From: Flavobacteriales bacterium
GTDB lineage: Bacteria; Bacteroidota; Bacteroidia; Flavobacteriales_F; PHOS-HE28
Assembly (NCBI GenBank): GCA_020635725.1
Contig: JACJZF010000001.1
Coordinates: 248,001-312,000 of the forward strand
Direction of reading: 5' to 3'
DNA: 64,000 nucleotides
Translations under genes and position numbers: made by a program
Part shown: positions 51,222 through 59,640 of the stretch, piece by piece
Layout: each line of letters starts with the position of its first letter
Position numbering within the stretch: position 1 is the first letter of the stretch
The notes under the pieces: generated by a model
Seen by the model: only the letters and a program-made list of their open reading frames with translations
The model's database searches: none
What the model was told of the DNA's origin: nothing

Positions 51222-52988
51222 ATGCGCCTGCGCCACATCCTCCTCATCGCGCCCCTGGCCGCGCTCCTGGCGAGCTGCGGCGGGGCCAAGCCCGTGGCGC
51301 GCGACGATGGCGGCCCGGAGAGCGCTGCGGCGAATGCTGTCAGCGACAAGCGCGCGGAGGTCATGCGCCTCTTCATGGAAGCGACCCAGGCCCGTCTTCA
51401 AGGCCAGCTTCCCATGGCCGTGCAGCGCTACCAGCAATGCCTGAAGGCCGACCCGCAGAACGCAGCCGCCATGTTCGAGCTGGCCAAGCTCTACCACCAG
51501 CTGCAGAACTACAACACCGCCGTATCGTACGCCAAGCAGGCAGCTGCCACCGATAAGGAGAACATCTGGTACCGTTTCCTGCTCGCCGACCTGTACCGCC
51601 AAGGCAACAAGGCCGATGAGGCCATCGATGTGTACAAGGGCATCCTGAGCCAATGGCCCGAGCGCTACGAGGTGTACCTGGACCTCGCCGCCGCATACGC
51701 CTATGCCGGCCGCGGCGCGGATGCCGTGAAGACATACGCCGACGTGGAGAAACGCTTCGGCCTGGGCGAGGACCTCGTTCACCACGGGTTCGGCACCTAC
51801 ATGTCCCTGGGCCAATGGGCCGATGCCGAGCAGCTCATGACCAGGGCCATCGCGCATGATGCGACCAACGCGGAATACGTGGGCATGCTCGCCGAGGTGT
51901 ACGATGAGCAGGGCCTGCACGAGAAGGCGCTCGCCGAGTACCAACGCGCGCTGCAGCTCGACCCCGGCAACAGCATGCTGCGCATCTCATTGGCCGAGCA
52001 TTACTACGCCACGGGCCGCATGGACGAGGCCTACAACGAGCTCGGCGAAGCCTTCCTGGACCCCGAGGTTGACATCGACGCCAAGATGCAGGTGTTGATC
52101 GGCTTCTTCGAGATGACCGAGAGCGAAGGCGAGAGACCGGAAGACCGACCGGACCTCCTCCGCCGTTCCTACGCGTTGATCGACGCGCTCAAGAAAGCCC
52201 ATCCGGAGAGCGGCAAGCCGAATACCATCGCCGGGGATTTCCTGCTGCGCGACGGCAAGATTGCCGAGGCCCGCGATGAGTTCCGTATCGCCCTGAGCAA
52301 GGAGAAGGAGCGCTTCCCGATCCATGCGCAGGTGCTGCAGCTCGACCTGCAGGTGGGTGACTTCGCCGGCGTGGTGGCCGATGCCGATGCCGCCATCGAG
52401 CTCTTCCCCACGGTGCCCGAGCCCTTCCTCTTCAAGGGCATCGCCTTGTCGCAGCTCGACCGGCATGACGAGGCCATCGAGGCCCTGCTCATGGGCCGCG
52501 ACCTCGTGGTGGACAACCCGCCGCTCACGGCCCAGTTCTGGAGCAGCCTGGGCGAGGCTTACAACGCGGCGAAGCAGTTCCCGAAGAGCGATCAGGCCTA
52601 CGATCAGGCCTTGGCCCTGCAGCCCAACGACGCCACCGCGCTGAACAACTACGCGTACTACCTCAGCCTCCGAGGCGAGCAGCTGGAGAAGGCCGAGCGC
52701 ATGAGCAAGCGCTCCAACGAGATCGCGCCCGGGCAACCCAGCTACCAGGACACGTACGCATGGGTGCTCTTCCGCGCGAAGAAGTATGAGCAGGCGCGTG
52801 TTTGGATGGAGAAGGCCCTCGCCTCTTCGGCCTCGCCCGATGGCGAGCTGCACGAGCACTACGGCGACATCCTCTTCGAGCTCGGCCTCGCGGAGGAGGC
52901 GATGCAGCAGTGGCGGCTCGCGAAGGAGAAGGGCGGCGCGAGCGAGGCCATCGACCGCAAGATCAACGAAGGGCGACGCGTGGAATGA
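51222..52988 (+). CDS. TPR-repeat lipoprotein
   Basis: A 588-residue exported protein: signal with lipobox LLASC-G (Cys at about residue 19), then TPR repeats over most of its length (AVQRYQQCLKADPQNAAAMFELAKLYHQLQNYNTAVSYAKQAAATDKENIWYRF... and AIDVYKGILSQWPERYEVYLDLAAAYAYAGRGADAVKTY). It probably scaffolds an envelope complex. The stop overlaps the DUF4292 start (ATGA at 52985-52988). As I recall, the order nucleotidyltransferase-TPR-DUF4292-M23 recurs in Bacteroidota, implying a joint envelope role. Confidence 0.9.
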   Translation: MRLRHILLIAPLAALLASCGGAKPVARDDGGPESAAANAVSDKRAEVMRLFMEATQARLQGQLPMAVQRYQQCLKADPQNAAAMFELAKLYHQLQNYNTAVSYAKQAAATDKENIWYRFLLADLYRQGNKADEAIDVYKGILSQWPERYEVYLDLAAAYAYAGRGADAVKTYADVEKRFGLGEDLVHHGFGTYMSLGQWADAEQLMTRAIAHDATNAEYVGMLAEVYDEQGLHEKALAEYQRALQLDPGNSMLRISLAEHYYATGRMDEAYNELGEAFLDPEVDIDAKMQVLIGFFEMTESEGERPEDRPDLLRRSYALIDALKKAHPESGKPNTIAGDFLLRDGKIAEARDEFRIALSKEKERFPIHAQVLQLDLQVGDFAGVVADADAAIELFPTVPEPFLFKGIALSQLDRHDEAIEALLMGRDLVVDNPPLTAQFWSSLGEAYNAAKQFPKSDQAYDQALALQPNDATALNNYAYYLSLRGEQLEKAERMSKRSNEIAPGQPSYQDTYAWVLFRAKKYEQARVWMEKALASSASPDGELHEHYGDILFELGLAEEAMQQWRLAKEKGGASEAIDRKINEGRRVE

Positions 52989-53872
52989 AGTCGGCGCGTG
53001 CGGCACTGTACATGCTGGTGCTCGTGACCGCCGCGTGCAAGAGCGGCAGGCCCATCCCCCTCATCCGGCCCGAACTGCCGCCCCGCTCAGCGGAGAAGCT
53101 GTTGGAGCGCGTGCTGGCGAACCAGTCCGAATCCGCGCGCTACTACTCCGCCAAGGCCGCTGTGGAGATCGTGATCGACGGCGATTCGAAGAGCTTCAAG
53201 GCGCAGGTGCGCAGCGTGCAGGACAGCGCCGCCATGCTGAGCGTCATTCCCGCATTGGGAATAGAGGTGGCCCGGCTCCTGATCACGCGAGACAGCGTGA
53301 AGGTGATGGACAAACTGCACGACCAGTACTTCGTCGGCGATACAGCCGCCGCCAAGAAGCGCTTCGGCATTCCGCCCAGCCTGGCGTTATTCCAACAGGC
53401 ATTGCAAGGCCGGGCCATCGACCTGGATCCAGAGGAGAAATACCGCAGCGAACGCGAGGATGGGCTCTACGTGCTCACCAGTCGGGAGAAACGCCGCTTC
53501 GTGCGCGCCGCCGAGGACCTGCAGCCGGGCGACACCCTGGCCCGCGATCGTGACATGGGCGAGCGGCGCCTGGAGCGCACCCTACGACGCGCCGAGGAAC
53601 GGGAGGCCATCGTGCGCCGGTACTGGATCGAGCCGGACAGCTTCCGCGTGGTGCGCGTGCAAGTGACGGATCTCGTGCACGACCGCACCGCCGACATCCG
53701 TTATGAGGAAAAGAGCGGACCGGAACTGAAGCACATGCCCACCCGGCTGCGCATCACCCTGAGCGAGCCTGGTCGGCTGGTGAGCAGCAGCATGGATATC
53801 ACGCGCCTCGACCTGGAAGGCCCGCTCAACCTCAACTTCAAGATTCCCGAGAAGTATGAGCCGATGCCTTGA
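52985..53872 (+). CDS. DUF4292 family lipoprotein
   Basis: A 295-residue lipoprotein (signal ending LVLVTAAC-K). After the signal, the protein alternates in beta-strand fashion: YYSAKAAVEIVIDGDSKSFKAQVRSVQDSAAMLSVIPALGIEVARLLITRDSVKVMDKLHDQYFVGD, which I recognise as DUF4292, a LolA/LolB-like fold found in Bacteroidota. A role in carrying lipoproteins or lipids across the periplasm is possible from the fold but not shown. It overlaps the TPR gene by 4 bp and the EnvC-like gene by 17 bp, so the three are co-translated. Confidence 0.85.
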   Translation: MKSARAALYMLVLVTAACKSGRPIPLIRPELPPRSAEKLLERVLANQSESARYYSAKAAVEIVIDGDSKSFKAQVRSVQDSAAMLSVIPALGIEVARLLITRDSVKVMDKLHDQYFVGDTAAAKKRFGIPPSLALFQQALQGRAIDLDPEEKYRSEREDGLYVLTSREKRRFVRAAEDLQPGDTLARDRDMGERRLERTLRRAEEREAIVRRYWIEPDSFRVVRVQVTDLVHDRTADIRYEEKSGPELKHMPTRLRITLSEPGRLVSSSMDITRLDLEGPLNLNFKIPEKYEPMP

Positions 53873-55091
53873 ACGATTCGCCTGCCATGCGCTGCTCGCC
53901 GTGGCGCTGCTCGCCAGCACCGCCGCGTTCCCGCAATCGCGCAAGGAACTGGAGAAGCGGCGCGATGCCCTGGACAAGCAGATCCGCACCACCACGGCGC
54001 TGATCGATCAGGCGCGCAAGGAGCAGCGCGTGACGCAGGAGCAGCTGAGCCTGCTCGAGAGCCAGATCACCGCGCGCGCGCAGCTGATCCGCACCATGGA
54101 TGGCGAGGTGCGCGAGACCGATGCGCGCATACGCGAGGATGAGGAGAGCATCGCCGCCATGCAGGCCGATCTGCGCGCCTTGAAGGAGAGCTACGCGCGC
54201 ATGGTGGCCGCCGCCTACCGCAACCGCAGCGCGTACGACCGCCTGAGCTACCTGTTCGCGTCGAGCGGATTCCAGCAGGCCTTCCAGCGCAGCCGCTACA
54301 TCAATCAGTTGGCCACCCAGCGTCGCCGGCAAGTGGCACTGATCACCGAGACGCAGGCCGCCCTCGATGCCCGCGTGGCGGCGCTCAAGCAGCAGCGCCA
54401 GGAGAAGGCCAACCTGCTCGATGCGCAGGTGCAGGAGAAGCGCAAGCTCGATACCGACCGCGCCGGACAGCAAAGCGCGTTGAGCGCGTTGCGCAAGGAG
54501 GAAGGACGCCTGCGCGAGACGCAGAAGAAGCAGGAGCGGCAGCGCAAGGAATTGGAGGCGGCCATCCGCAAGGCGATCGAGGCGGCCGTGAAGCCCAAGG
54601 GCTCATCGAGCGGGTCGGGCAAGCCGGCCAAGCTCGATATCACCCTGACCCCTGAGGCGCGCGAGCTCAACAGCGATTTCGAGAAGAACAAAGGCAAGCT
54701 CCCCTGGCCGGTGGAGAAGGGCGTGATCACGGGCCGCTTCGGCAAGCAGCCGCACCCGGTGCTTAAGGGCATCGTGATCGACAACAACGGCATCGACATC
54801 ACCACGGAGAAAGGAGCCTCGGCGCGCGCGGTCTTCCGCGGCGAGGTGAGCAGCGTGATCGTGCTGCCCGGCGCCGGAAAGGCCGTGATCGTGAGCCATG
54901 GCGCCTACCGCACGGTGTACAGCAACCTCGCCTCGGTGTCGGTGGCCAAGGGCCAGAAGGTCGATACCAAGCAGGCCTTGGGTACCGTGCTCTCCGGCGA
55001 GGATGGCGCCGTGGCCCACATCGAGGTCTGGAAGATCACCGCCGACGGGCTCGTGAACGTGGATCCCGCCTTGTGGATCTATCGCCAATAG
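53856..55091 (+). CDS. EnvC-like murein hydrolase activator (degenerate LytM domain)
   Basis: A 411-residue exported protein. After the signal (ends AAFPQS), a coiled coil covers about 28-250 (KELEKRRDALDKQIRTTTALIDQARKEQ and so on), followed by a C-terminal LytM/M23 domain (about 285-411). The zinc ligands are altered: the H-x3-D region reads NNGIDIT (Asn for His) and the H-x-H motif reads VAHIEVWK (first His replaced by Val). Like E. coli EnvC, it is probably a non-catalytic activator of amidases at division. The ATG at 53856 overlaps DUF4292 by 17 bp. It contrasts with the intact M23 enzyme at 15130. Confidence 0.88.
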   Translation: MSRCLERFACHALLAVALLASTAAFPQSRKELEKRRDALDKQIRTTTALIDQARKEQRVTQEQLSLLESQITARAQLIRTMDGEVRETDARIREDEESIAAMQADLRALKESYARMVAAAYRNRSAYDRLSYLFASSGFQQAFQRSRYINQLATQRRRQVALITETQAALDARVAALKQQRQEKANLLDAQVQEKRKLDTDRAGQQSALSALRKEEGRLRETQKKQERQRKELEAAIRKAIEAAVKPKGSSSGSGKPAKLDITLTPEARELNSDFEKNKGKLPWPVEKGVITGRFGKQPHPVLKGIVIDNNGIDITTEKGASARAVFRGEVSSVIVLPGAGKAVIVSHGAYRTVYSNLASVSVAKGQKVDTKQALGTVLSGEDGAVAHIEVWKITADGLVNVDPALWIYRQ

Positions 55092-55105
55092 GCGCGGCGA
55101 TCGGT

Positions 55106-55113
55106 TACTTTTG
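55106..55113 (+). promoter_or_regulatory. Candidate Bacteroidota -7 box for tatA
   Basis: TACTTTTG matches TAnnTTTG exactly, 41 bp before the tatA ATG and just inside the gap after the EnvC-like gene. The nearest TTG is 32 bp upstream, so the -33 element is unclear. Confidence 0.5.
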
Positions 55114-55154
55114 GCCCTGCCTGCAGCACGCGGGCGCGCAACATCGCACCTATC

Positions 55155-55346
55155 ATGAGCTCGCTCCCTTTGTCCATCCTGCTCGGCGTCATCGGCCCTT
55201 GGCAGATCGTCCTAGTCGTGGTGGTGCTGCTCCTCCTCTTCGGTGGCAAGAAGATCCCTGAGCTCATGCGCGGCCTCGGTCAGGGCATGAAGGAGTTCAA
55301 GAACGCCAAGGACGGCCCCGAGGACAAGAAGGAAGAGGGGAAGTAG
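55155..55346 (+). CDS. tatA: Sec-independent translocase TatA/E
   Basis: A 63-residue single-pass membrane protein of the twin-arginine translocase, which exports folded proteins. It has an N-terminal hydrophobic helix (about 5-29) broken from an amphipathic helix by FGGKKIPELMRGLGQGMKEF, the TatA/E signature, and a short charged tail (EDKKEEGK). No TatC is nearby in this window. GatA starts 8 bp downstream. Confidence 0.94.
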   Translation: MSSLPLSILLGVIGPWQIVLVVVVLLLLFGGKKIPELMRGLGQGMKEFKNAKDGPEDKKEEGK

Positions 55347-55354
55347 CCTGATCC

Positions 55355-56764
55355 GTGAGCATCCCGAAGACCTTCGCAGAGGCCCGGAAGGCGATTGCCG
55401 ATGGGCTGAGCGTCACTGAGCTCGTGCAGCGCTCGTTGGCCGAAGCTGAGCGGCGCAAGGACCTGAACGCCTTTCTGGAGCTCTTTCCCGAGAGCGCCCT
55501 GGCGAAGGCCGCCGACGTGGATGCCAAGCTGAAGGCCGGCACCGCCGGGCCGTTGGCAGGCATGCTCGTGAGCATCAAGGACAACATCTGCTACAAAGGC
55601 CACCGCGTAAGCGCCGCCTCGCGCATGCTGGAGGGCTTCACCTCCTTGTACAGCGCCACGGTGGTGGAACGCCTGCTCGCCGCGGACGCCGTGATCATAG
55701 GCCGCACGAACTGCGACGAGTTCGCCATGGGCAGCAGCAACGAGAACAGCGCGTATGGCACGGTGCGCAACCCGATCGATACGGCGAAGGTGCCCGGCGG
55801 CAGCAGCGGCGGCGCAGCGGCGAGCGTGGCGGCGGGGATCGTGCACGCGGCCCTCGGCAGCGATACCGGCGGCAGCATCAGGCAGCCGGCGTCCTTCACC
55901 GGCACGGTCGGTTTCAAGCCCACCTACGGACGCGTGAGCCGTTACGGGCTCATCGCCTTCGCCAGCAGTTTCGATCAGATCGGGCCTTTCGCGCGCACCG
56001 TGGAGGACGCGGCGCTCATCTACGACGTGATCGCAGGCAACGACCCGCTCGACAGCACCACCAGCCGCAGGCCGAGCGAGCCCGCCACACTGCGGGATCC
56101 AGGGACACTGCGCATCGGCTATTTCCGCGAAGGCTTGGAGCGCGAGGGCATGGATCCGGAGATCGTCTCGCATCTGCGCGTTCAGATCGCTCGCCTGCAG
56201 GAGGCTGGTCACACGGTCGAAGCCATCGACGTGCCGCTCCTCGATCACCAGGTGCCCACCTACTACATCCTGGCCACGGCCGAGGCGAGCAGCAACCTGG
56301 CCCGCTTCGATGGCATCCACTTCGGCCACCGCAGCAAGCAGGCGCAGGGCGTGGAGGAGACCTACCGCTTGAGCCGTTCCGAGGGCTTCGGGCCCGAGGT
56401 GAAGCGCCGTATCCTGCTCGGCACCTTCGTGCTCAGCGCAGGGTACTACGATGCCTACTATGCACAGGCGCAGCGCGTGCGGCGCATTCTCCGCGACAGA
56501 ACGATCGAAGCCCTGAACAGCTACGACATTCTCCTGGGCCCCACCTGCCCCACCACCGCCTTCGCGCACGGCGCCATCAGCGACCCGGTGGCCATGTACC
56601 TGCAGGACATCTTCACCGTGCAGGCCAATCTCGCTGGCACCCCGGCCATCAGCCTGCCTACCGGCACGCACAGCAACGGCTTGCCCTTCGGCGTGCAGCT
56701 CATGGCCAAGCCCTTCGATGAGGCGCTGTTGCTCTCCGCTTCCCGTTCGCTCTTCGGCTGCTGA
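55355..56764 (+). CDS. gatA: Asp-tRNA(Asn)/Glu-tRNA(Gln) amidotransferase subunit A
   Basis: A 469-residue amidase-signature enzyme that releases ammonia from Gln or Asn for transamidation of mischarged Glu-tRNA(Gln)/Asp-tRNA(Asn). The catalytic triad is visible as K75 (SIKDNI), cis-Ser S150/S151 (VPGGSSGG) and Ser S174 (GSDTGGSIRQPA). GRTNCDEFAMGSSNENSAYG and SFDQIGPFART also match GatA. It starts at GTG 55355, 8 bp behind tatA. GatB and GatC are not in the window. Confidence 0.97.
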   Translation: MSIPKTFAEARKAIADGLSVTELVQRSLAEAERRKDLNAFLELFPESALAKAADVDAKLKAGTAGPLAGMLVSIKDNICYKGHRVSAASRMLEGFTSLYSATVVERLLAADAVIIGRTNCDEFAMGSSNENSAYGTVRNPIDTAKVPGGSSGGAAASVAAGIVHAALGSDTGGSIRQPASFTGTVGFKPTYGRVSRYGLIAFASSFDQIGPFARTVEDAALIYDVIAGNDPLDSTTSRRPSEPATLRDPGTLRIGYFREGLEREGMDPEIVSHLRVQIARLQEAGHTVEAIDVPLLDHQVPTYYILATAEASSNLARFDGIHFGHRSKQAQGVEETYRLSRSEGFGPEVKRRILLGTFVLSAGYYDAYYAQAQRVRRILRDRTIEALNSYDILLGPTCPTTAFAHGAISDPVAMYLQDIFTVQANLAGTPAISLPTGTHSNGLPFGVQLMAKPFDEALLLSASRSLFGC

Positions 56765-56766
56765 CG

Positions 56767-56784
56767 TCCACACCCTGTTGTGGA
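56767..56784. terminator. Weak hairpin after gatA
   Basis: TCCACA-CCCTGT-TGTGGA forms a 6-bp perfect stem 3 bp after the gatA stop. There is no T-run behind it, so it is at most a weak or Rho-assisted terminator. Confidence 0.3.
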
Positions 56785-56828
56785 GGAGCCGCTCATATAC
56801 CACGGGGTCGCTTCCTGCGTACTACGGG

Positions 56829-56836
56829 TAACTTCG
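56829..56836 (+). promoter_or_regulatory. Candidate -7 box directly before the lytic transglycosylase
   Basis: TAACTTCG followed by GCGCC lies 5 bp before the ATG at 56842, the same close spacing as seen before several other genes in this window. Confidence 0.4.
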
Positions 56837-56841
56837 GCGCC

Positions 56842-58287
56842 ATGCGGAATCGTCTCCTGCTCCTGTTCTCAGCAGCCCTCTCCACCCTTTTCACCCTAGG
56901 ACAGCCGGGCGTTGCCGCTGTGCCTGCGGACGACCCGGTGATGGCCCGCCTCGATGACCTCGCGCGCCTGCACTGGATCAAGAACTCGCCCTTCACCACC
57001 GACACCGCCGCGCACAACGTGCACGGCTTCGCCGCGGATCAAGTCCCGCATTGGGCCGAAGAGACCATGCGCCAACGATTGGCCGTGCTCGATGCCACGA
57101 CTCCTTTCGACCTGGTGTACAACAGCGTGGTGCAGTCCTACATCGACCTGTATGCCGTGCGCAAGCGTGAGATGACCTCGCGCATGCTCGGTCTGGCGGA
57201 GCTGTACTTTCCTGTCTTCGAGCAGCAGCTCGACCGGTACGGGATCCCGCTGGAGATGCGATACCTGGCCGTGGTGGAGAGCGCCCTGAACCCCGCCGCG
57301 CGCTCGCACGCCGGTGCCGTGGGCCTCTGGCAATTCATGCTGCCCACCGGCCGGCTGTACGGGCTGAAGGCCGATAGCTACCTGGATGAGCGCCACGATG
57401 TGTACAAGAGCACCGAGGCCGCCTGCCGATACCTCAAGCACCTGCACGGCATCTACAATGATTGGGAGCTGGCGCTGGCCGCCTATAACTGCGGTCCGGG
57501 CAACGTGAACAAGGCCATCCGGCGCAGCGGCGGCTACAAGGATTACTGGAAGATCTACGATTACCTGCCGCGTGAGACGCGCGGTTACGTGCCGGCCTTC
57601 ATCGCGGTCAACTACATCTTCGCCCACCACGCCGATCACAACCTCTACCCCATAGCGCCGGTCTATTGCGCCTATGAGGTGGACACGGTGCAGGTGTGCT
57701 TCCCCTTGGACCTTGCCGCTCTGGCAAGGCTCACCGGCGGAAGCGCGGAGGAACTGCGCGAGCTGAACCCCATGTTCAAGCTCGGCCTGGTGCCCGACTT
57801 GGATCAACCCGTGAGCGTGTATCTCCCGAAGGATGCCGTGCCGGTCTTCATCAGCCATGAGGATTCGTTGCGCTACGCCAGCATCGCCGCATCGCCGGGC
57901 AGCAAGCCCGTGGCTGCGACTTCCCCTGTGGAAGAGAAGCGGCACACCGTGCGGCGCGGTGAGAGCCTCGGCACCATCGCGCAGCGCTACGGCACTAGCG
58001 TGAATGAGCTGAAGCGCTTGAATCACCTGAAGGGCACCATGATCCATCCGGGCCAGAAGCTGGTGGTACGCCGCGCCGCAGGGGCAGCGCCCCACAGCAC
58101 AGCGGATTCCGCACCGGGCAGTGCCATCGGGGCCGGGTATTACGTGGTCCAGGCCGGCGATACGCTGTGGAGCATCGCGCAGCGGCATCCCGGACTCAGC
58201 GTGGAGGAGCTCCGCAAGCTCAACAACGGGCTCCCCAATGGGCTGAAGCCCGGCACGCGCATCATCGTACGTACGACGAACGGATGA
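56842..58287 (+). CDS. MltD-like lytic transglycosylase with two LysM domains
   Basis: A 481-residue exported murein-cleaving enzyme. Signal peptide (about 1-22), then a Slt-type catalytic domain with the general acid E146 in RYLAVVESALNPAARSHAGAVGLWQFMLPTGRLYGL and the family motif ALAAYNCGPGNVNKAI. Two LysM peptidoglycan-binding domains follow (HTVRRGESLGTIAQRYGTSVNELKRLNHL at about 370-412 and YVVQAGDTLWSIAQRHPGLSVEELRKLNNG at about 434-478). The stop overlaps the DUF4837 gene as ATGA (58284-58287), so the two are translationally coupled. Confidence 0.95.
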   Translation: MRNRLLLLFSAALSTLFTLGQPGVAAVPADDPVMARLDDLARLHWIKNSPFTTDTAAHNVHGFAADQVPHWAEETMRQRLAVLDATTPFDLVYNSVVQSYIDLYAVRKREMTSRMLGLAELYFPVFEQQLDRYGIPLEMRYLAVVESALNPAARSHAGAVGLWQFMLPTGRLYGLKADSYLDERHDVYKSTEAACRYLKHLHGIYNDWELALAAYNCGPGNVNKAIRRSGGYKDYWKIYDYLPRETRGYVPAFIAVNYIFAHHADHNLYPIAPVYCAYEVDTVQVCFPLDLAALARLTGGSAEELRELNPMFKLGLVPDLDQPVSVYLPKDAVPVFISHEDSLRYASIAASPGSKPVAATSPVEEKRHTVRRGESLGTIAQRYGTSVNELKRLNHLKGTMIHPGQKLVVRRAAGAAPHSTADSAPGSAIGAGYYVVQAGDTLWSIAQRHPGLSVEELRKLNNGLPNGLKPGTRIIVRTTNG

Positions 58288-59294
58288 GGGCGCCGGTCAT
58301 CTTCCTGGCGCTCGCGCTGCTGTGCGCATGCGGCGGCACGAAGGAGCGATTGCCGCAGAGCGTGGGCGCGCCCGACGAGGTGCTGGTGGTGATGCCGAAG
58401 GGGCATTGGGAAGGCCAGCCCGGCGCTGCTGTGCACGCCGCGCTCGAGCAACCGCTCCAGGGCCTCCCGCAACGCGAAGAGCTCTTCCGTGTGGCACAGT
58501 GCCGGCCGCAGGATTTCGCATCGCTGCTGAAGGGGCACCACAGCGTGGTGATGGCCGACATCGGCGGCGACACCAGCGTCTTCCGCATACGTCATGATGT
58601 GAATGCGCGCGGCCAGTTGCTCGTACAGGTGAGCGCCCCCTCACCCATGGCGTGGATCGCGCTGTGGCAGGCGCACGCGGATGAGGCGATCGACGCGCTC
58701 GAGAAGCACCAGCGCGCACGCATCGGCGATCGTCTAGTGCGCGAGCGCGACGAGGCGCTATCGGCGCAGGTGCGCGACCGCTTGGGGGTGGAGCTCGATA
58801 TCCCCGGCGGCTACCATGTGATGCGTTTGGACAGCAACTTCGCCTGGCTCGAGCGTGACCGCTTGATGACGGGCAGCGGACTCGAGCACAACGTGATCGA
58901 GGGCATCCTCATACACGCGCACCCTTACGCGAGCGACAGCACGTGGAATGTGCCCTACCTCGTCGGGCTGCGCGATTCGTTGACCGCCACGCGCGTGCCG
59001 GGCCCCAATGAAGGCTCCTACATGATCGTGCAGCGCGGGTTCGAAGGGATGGACCTCATGCCCACGGCGCGTGCAGTGGAGCTCAATGGCCACTTCGCTT
59101 ACTTCATGCGCGGCCTGTACGGCATGCACGGCGCGAAGATGGGCGGGCCATTCGTGAGCCTCACCACCGTCGACCCGTCGGGCAGCCGGATCATCACCGT
59201 GGAAGGCTTCGCCTACGCCCCGCAATTCGACAAGCGCCCTTACGTGCGCGAGCTCGAGGCCTTGCTCTTCTCTTTGCGCTTCCGCGAGCAATAG
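58284..59294 (+). CDS. DUF4837 family lipoprotein
   Basis: A 336-residue lipoprotein. The signal ends LALALLCAC-G, giving a lipobox Cys. The body has the DUF4837 pattern as I recall it: an early PDEVLVVMPKGHWEG segment, FRIRHDVNARGQLLVQVSAPSP, and the C-terminal ARAVELNGHFAYFMRGLYGMHGAKMGGPFVSL. Function is unknown; in Bacteroidota it is often found beside the LysM lytic transglycosylase, as here with a 4-bp overlap. I reject the longer frame from 58167 because it overlaps that gene. Confidence 0.85.
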   Translation: MRAPVIFLALALLCACGGTKERLPQSVGAPDEVLVVMPKGHWEGQPGAAVHAALEQPLQGLPQREELFRVAQCRPQDFASLLKGHHSVVMADIGGDTSVFRIRHDVNARGQLLVQVSAPSPMAWIALWQAHADEAIDALEKHQRARIGDRLVRERDEALSAQVRDRLGVELDIPGGYHVMRLDSNFAWLERDRLMTGSGLEHNVIEGILIHAHPYASDSTWNVPYLVGLRDSLTATRVPGPNEGSYMIVQRGFEGMDLMPTARAVELNGHFAYFMRGLYGMHGAKMGGPFVSLTTVDPSGSRIITVEGFAYAPQFDKRPYVRELEALLFSLRFREQ

Positions 59295-59311
59295 CGTCCG
59301 AGAGCCTTTCG

Positions 59312-59343
59312 TTTTCCACAGACAGGCAACCCTGTGTTGAAAA
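59312..59343. terminator. Imperfect hairpin between DUF4837 and the small protein
   Basis: TTTTCCACAG (59312-59321) and CTGTGTTGAAAA (59332-59343) are near-perfect inverse arms with a TT bulge. The A/T flanks make it terminator-like on either strand, between the DUF4837 stop and the next candidate promoter. Confidence 0.45.
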
Positions 59344-59373
59344 TTGGAACCGCCGCTCCACGACCGGCCGCTC

Positions 59374-59381
59374 TACTTTTC
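59374..59381 (+). promoter_or_regulatory. Candidate -7 box for the 81-residue protein
   Basis: TACTTTTC followed by GGC is one base from TAnnTTTG and lies 13 bp before the ATG at 59395. Confidence 0.4.
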
Positions 59382-59394
59382 GGCGACCCTGATC

Positions 59395-59640
59395 ATGGAA
59401 TACGCGAGTCTCCGACAGTATGCTCACCGGCATTGCCGCTTCAAGCTGCGCAGCGGCAAGGAGATCTTCGGCGTGGTGTGGGAGGTGGAGACCAGCGAAC
59501 AGGCCAACGGCGAGGGCACCACGCGGCTCTTCTTCGCCAGCGTCCGGGATTATGAGCGCCTGCAGCAGCAAGGCTCTCCGGTGCAGGTAATCTCCATCGC
59601 ACCGAACGACATCGTCTCGGTGGAGAGCCTCGCGAGCTGA
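59395..59640 (+). CDS. Small conserved-type protein of unknown function
   Basis: An 81-residue soluble protein (MEYASLRQYAHRHCRFKLRSGKEIFGVVWEVET...DIVSVESLAS). The pattern of a basic first helix and then strands (FKLRSGKEIFGVVWEV; TRLFFAS; VQVISIAPNDIVSVE) suggests a small beta-barrel, possibly Sm-like, but I do not recognise a named family. I chose ATG 59395 because the promoter-like box lies just before it; the frame is also open from 59344. Its stop abuts the convergent oligopeptidase stop at TGATCA. Confidence 0.7.
   Translation: MEYASLRQYAHRHCRFKLRSGKEIFGVVWEVETSEQANGEGTTRLFFASVRDYERLQQQGSPVQVISIAPNDIVSVESLAS

Noticed and set aside
59313..59321. DnaA box / replication origin near TTTTCCACA
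   Set aside because: A single one-mismatch match to TTATCCACA, no cluster, no dnaA or dnaN nearby. It is better explained as the arm of a hairpin.
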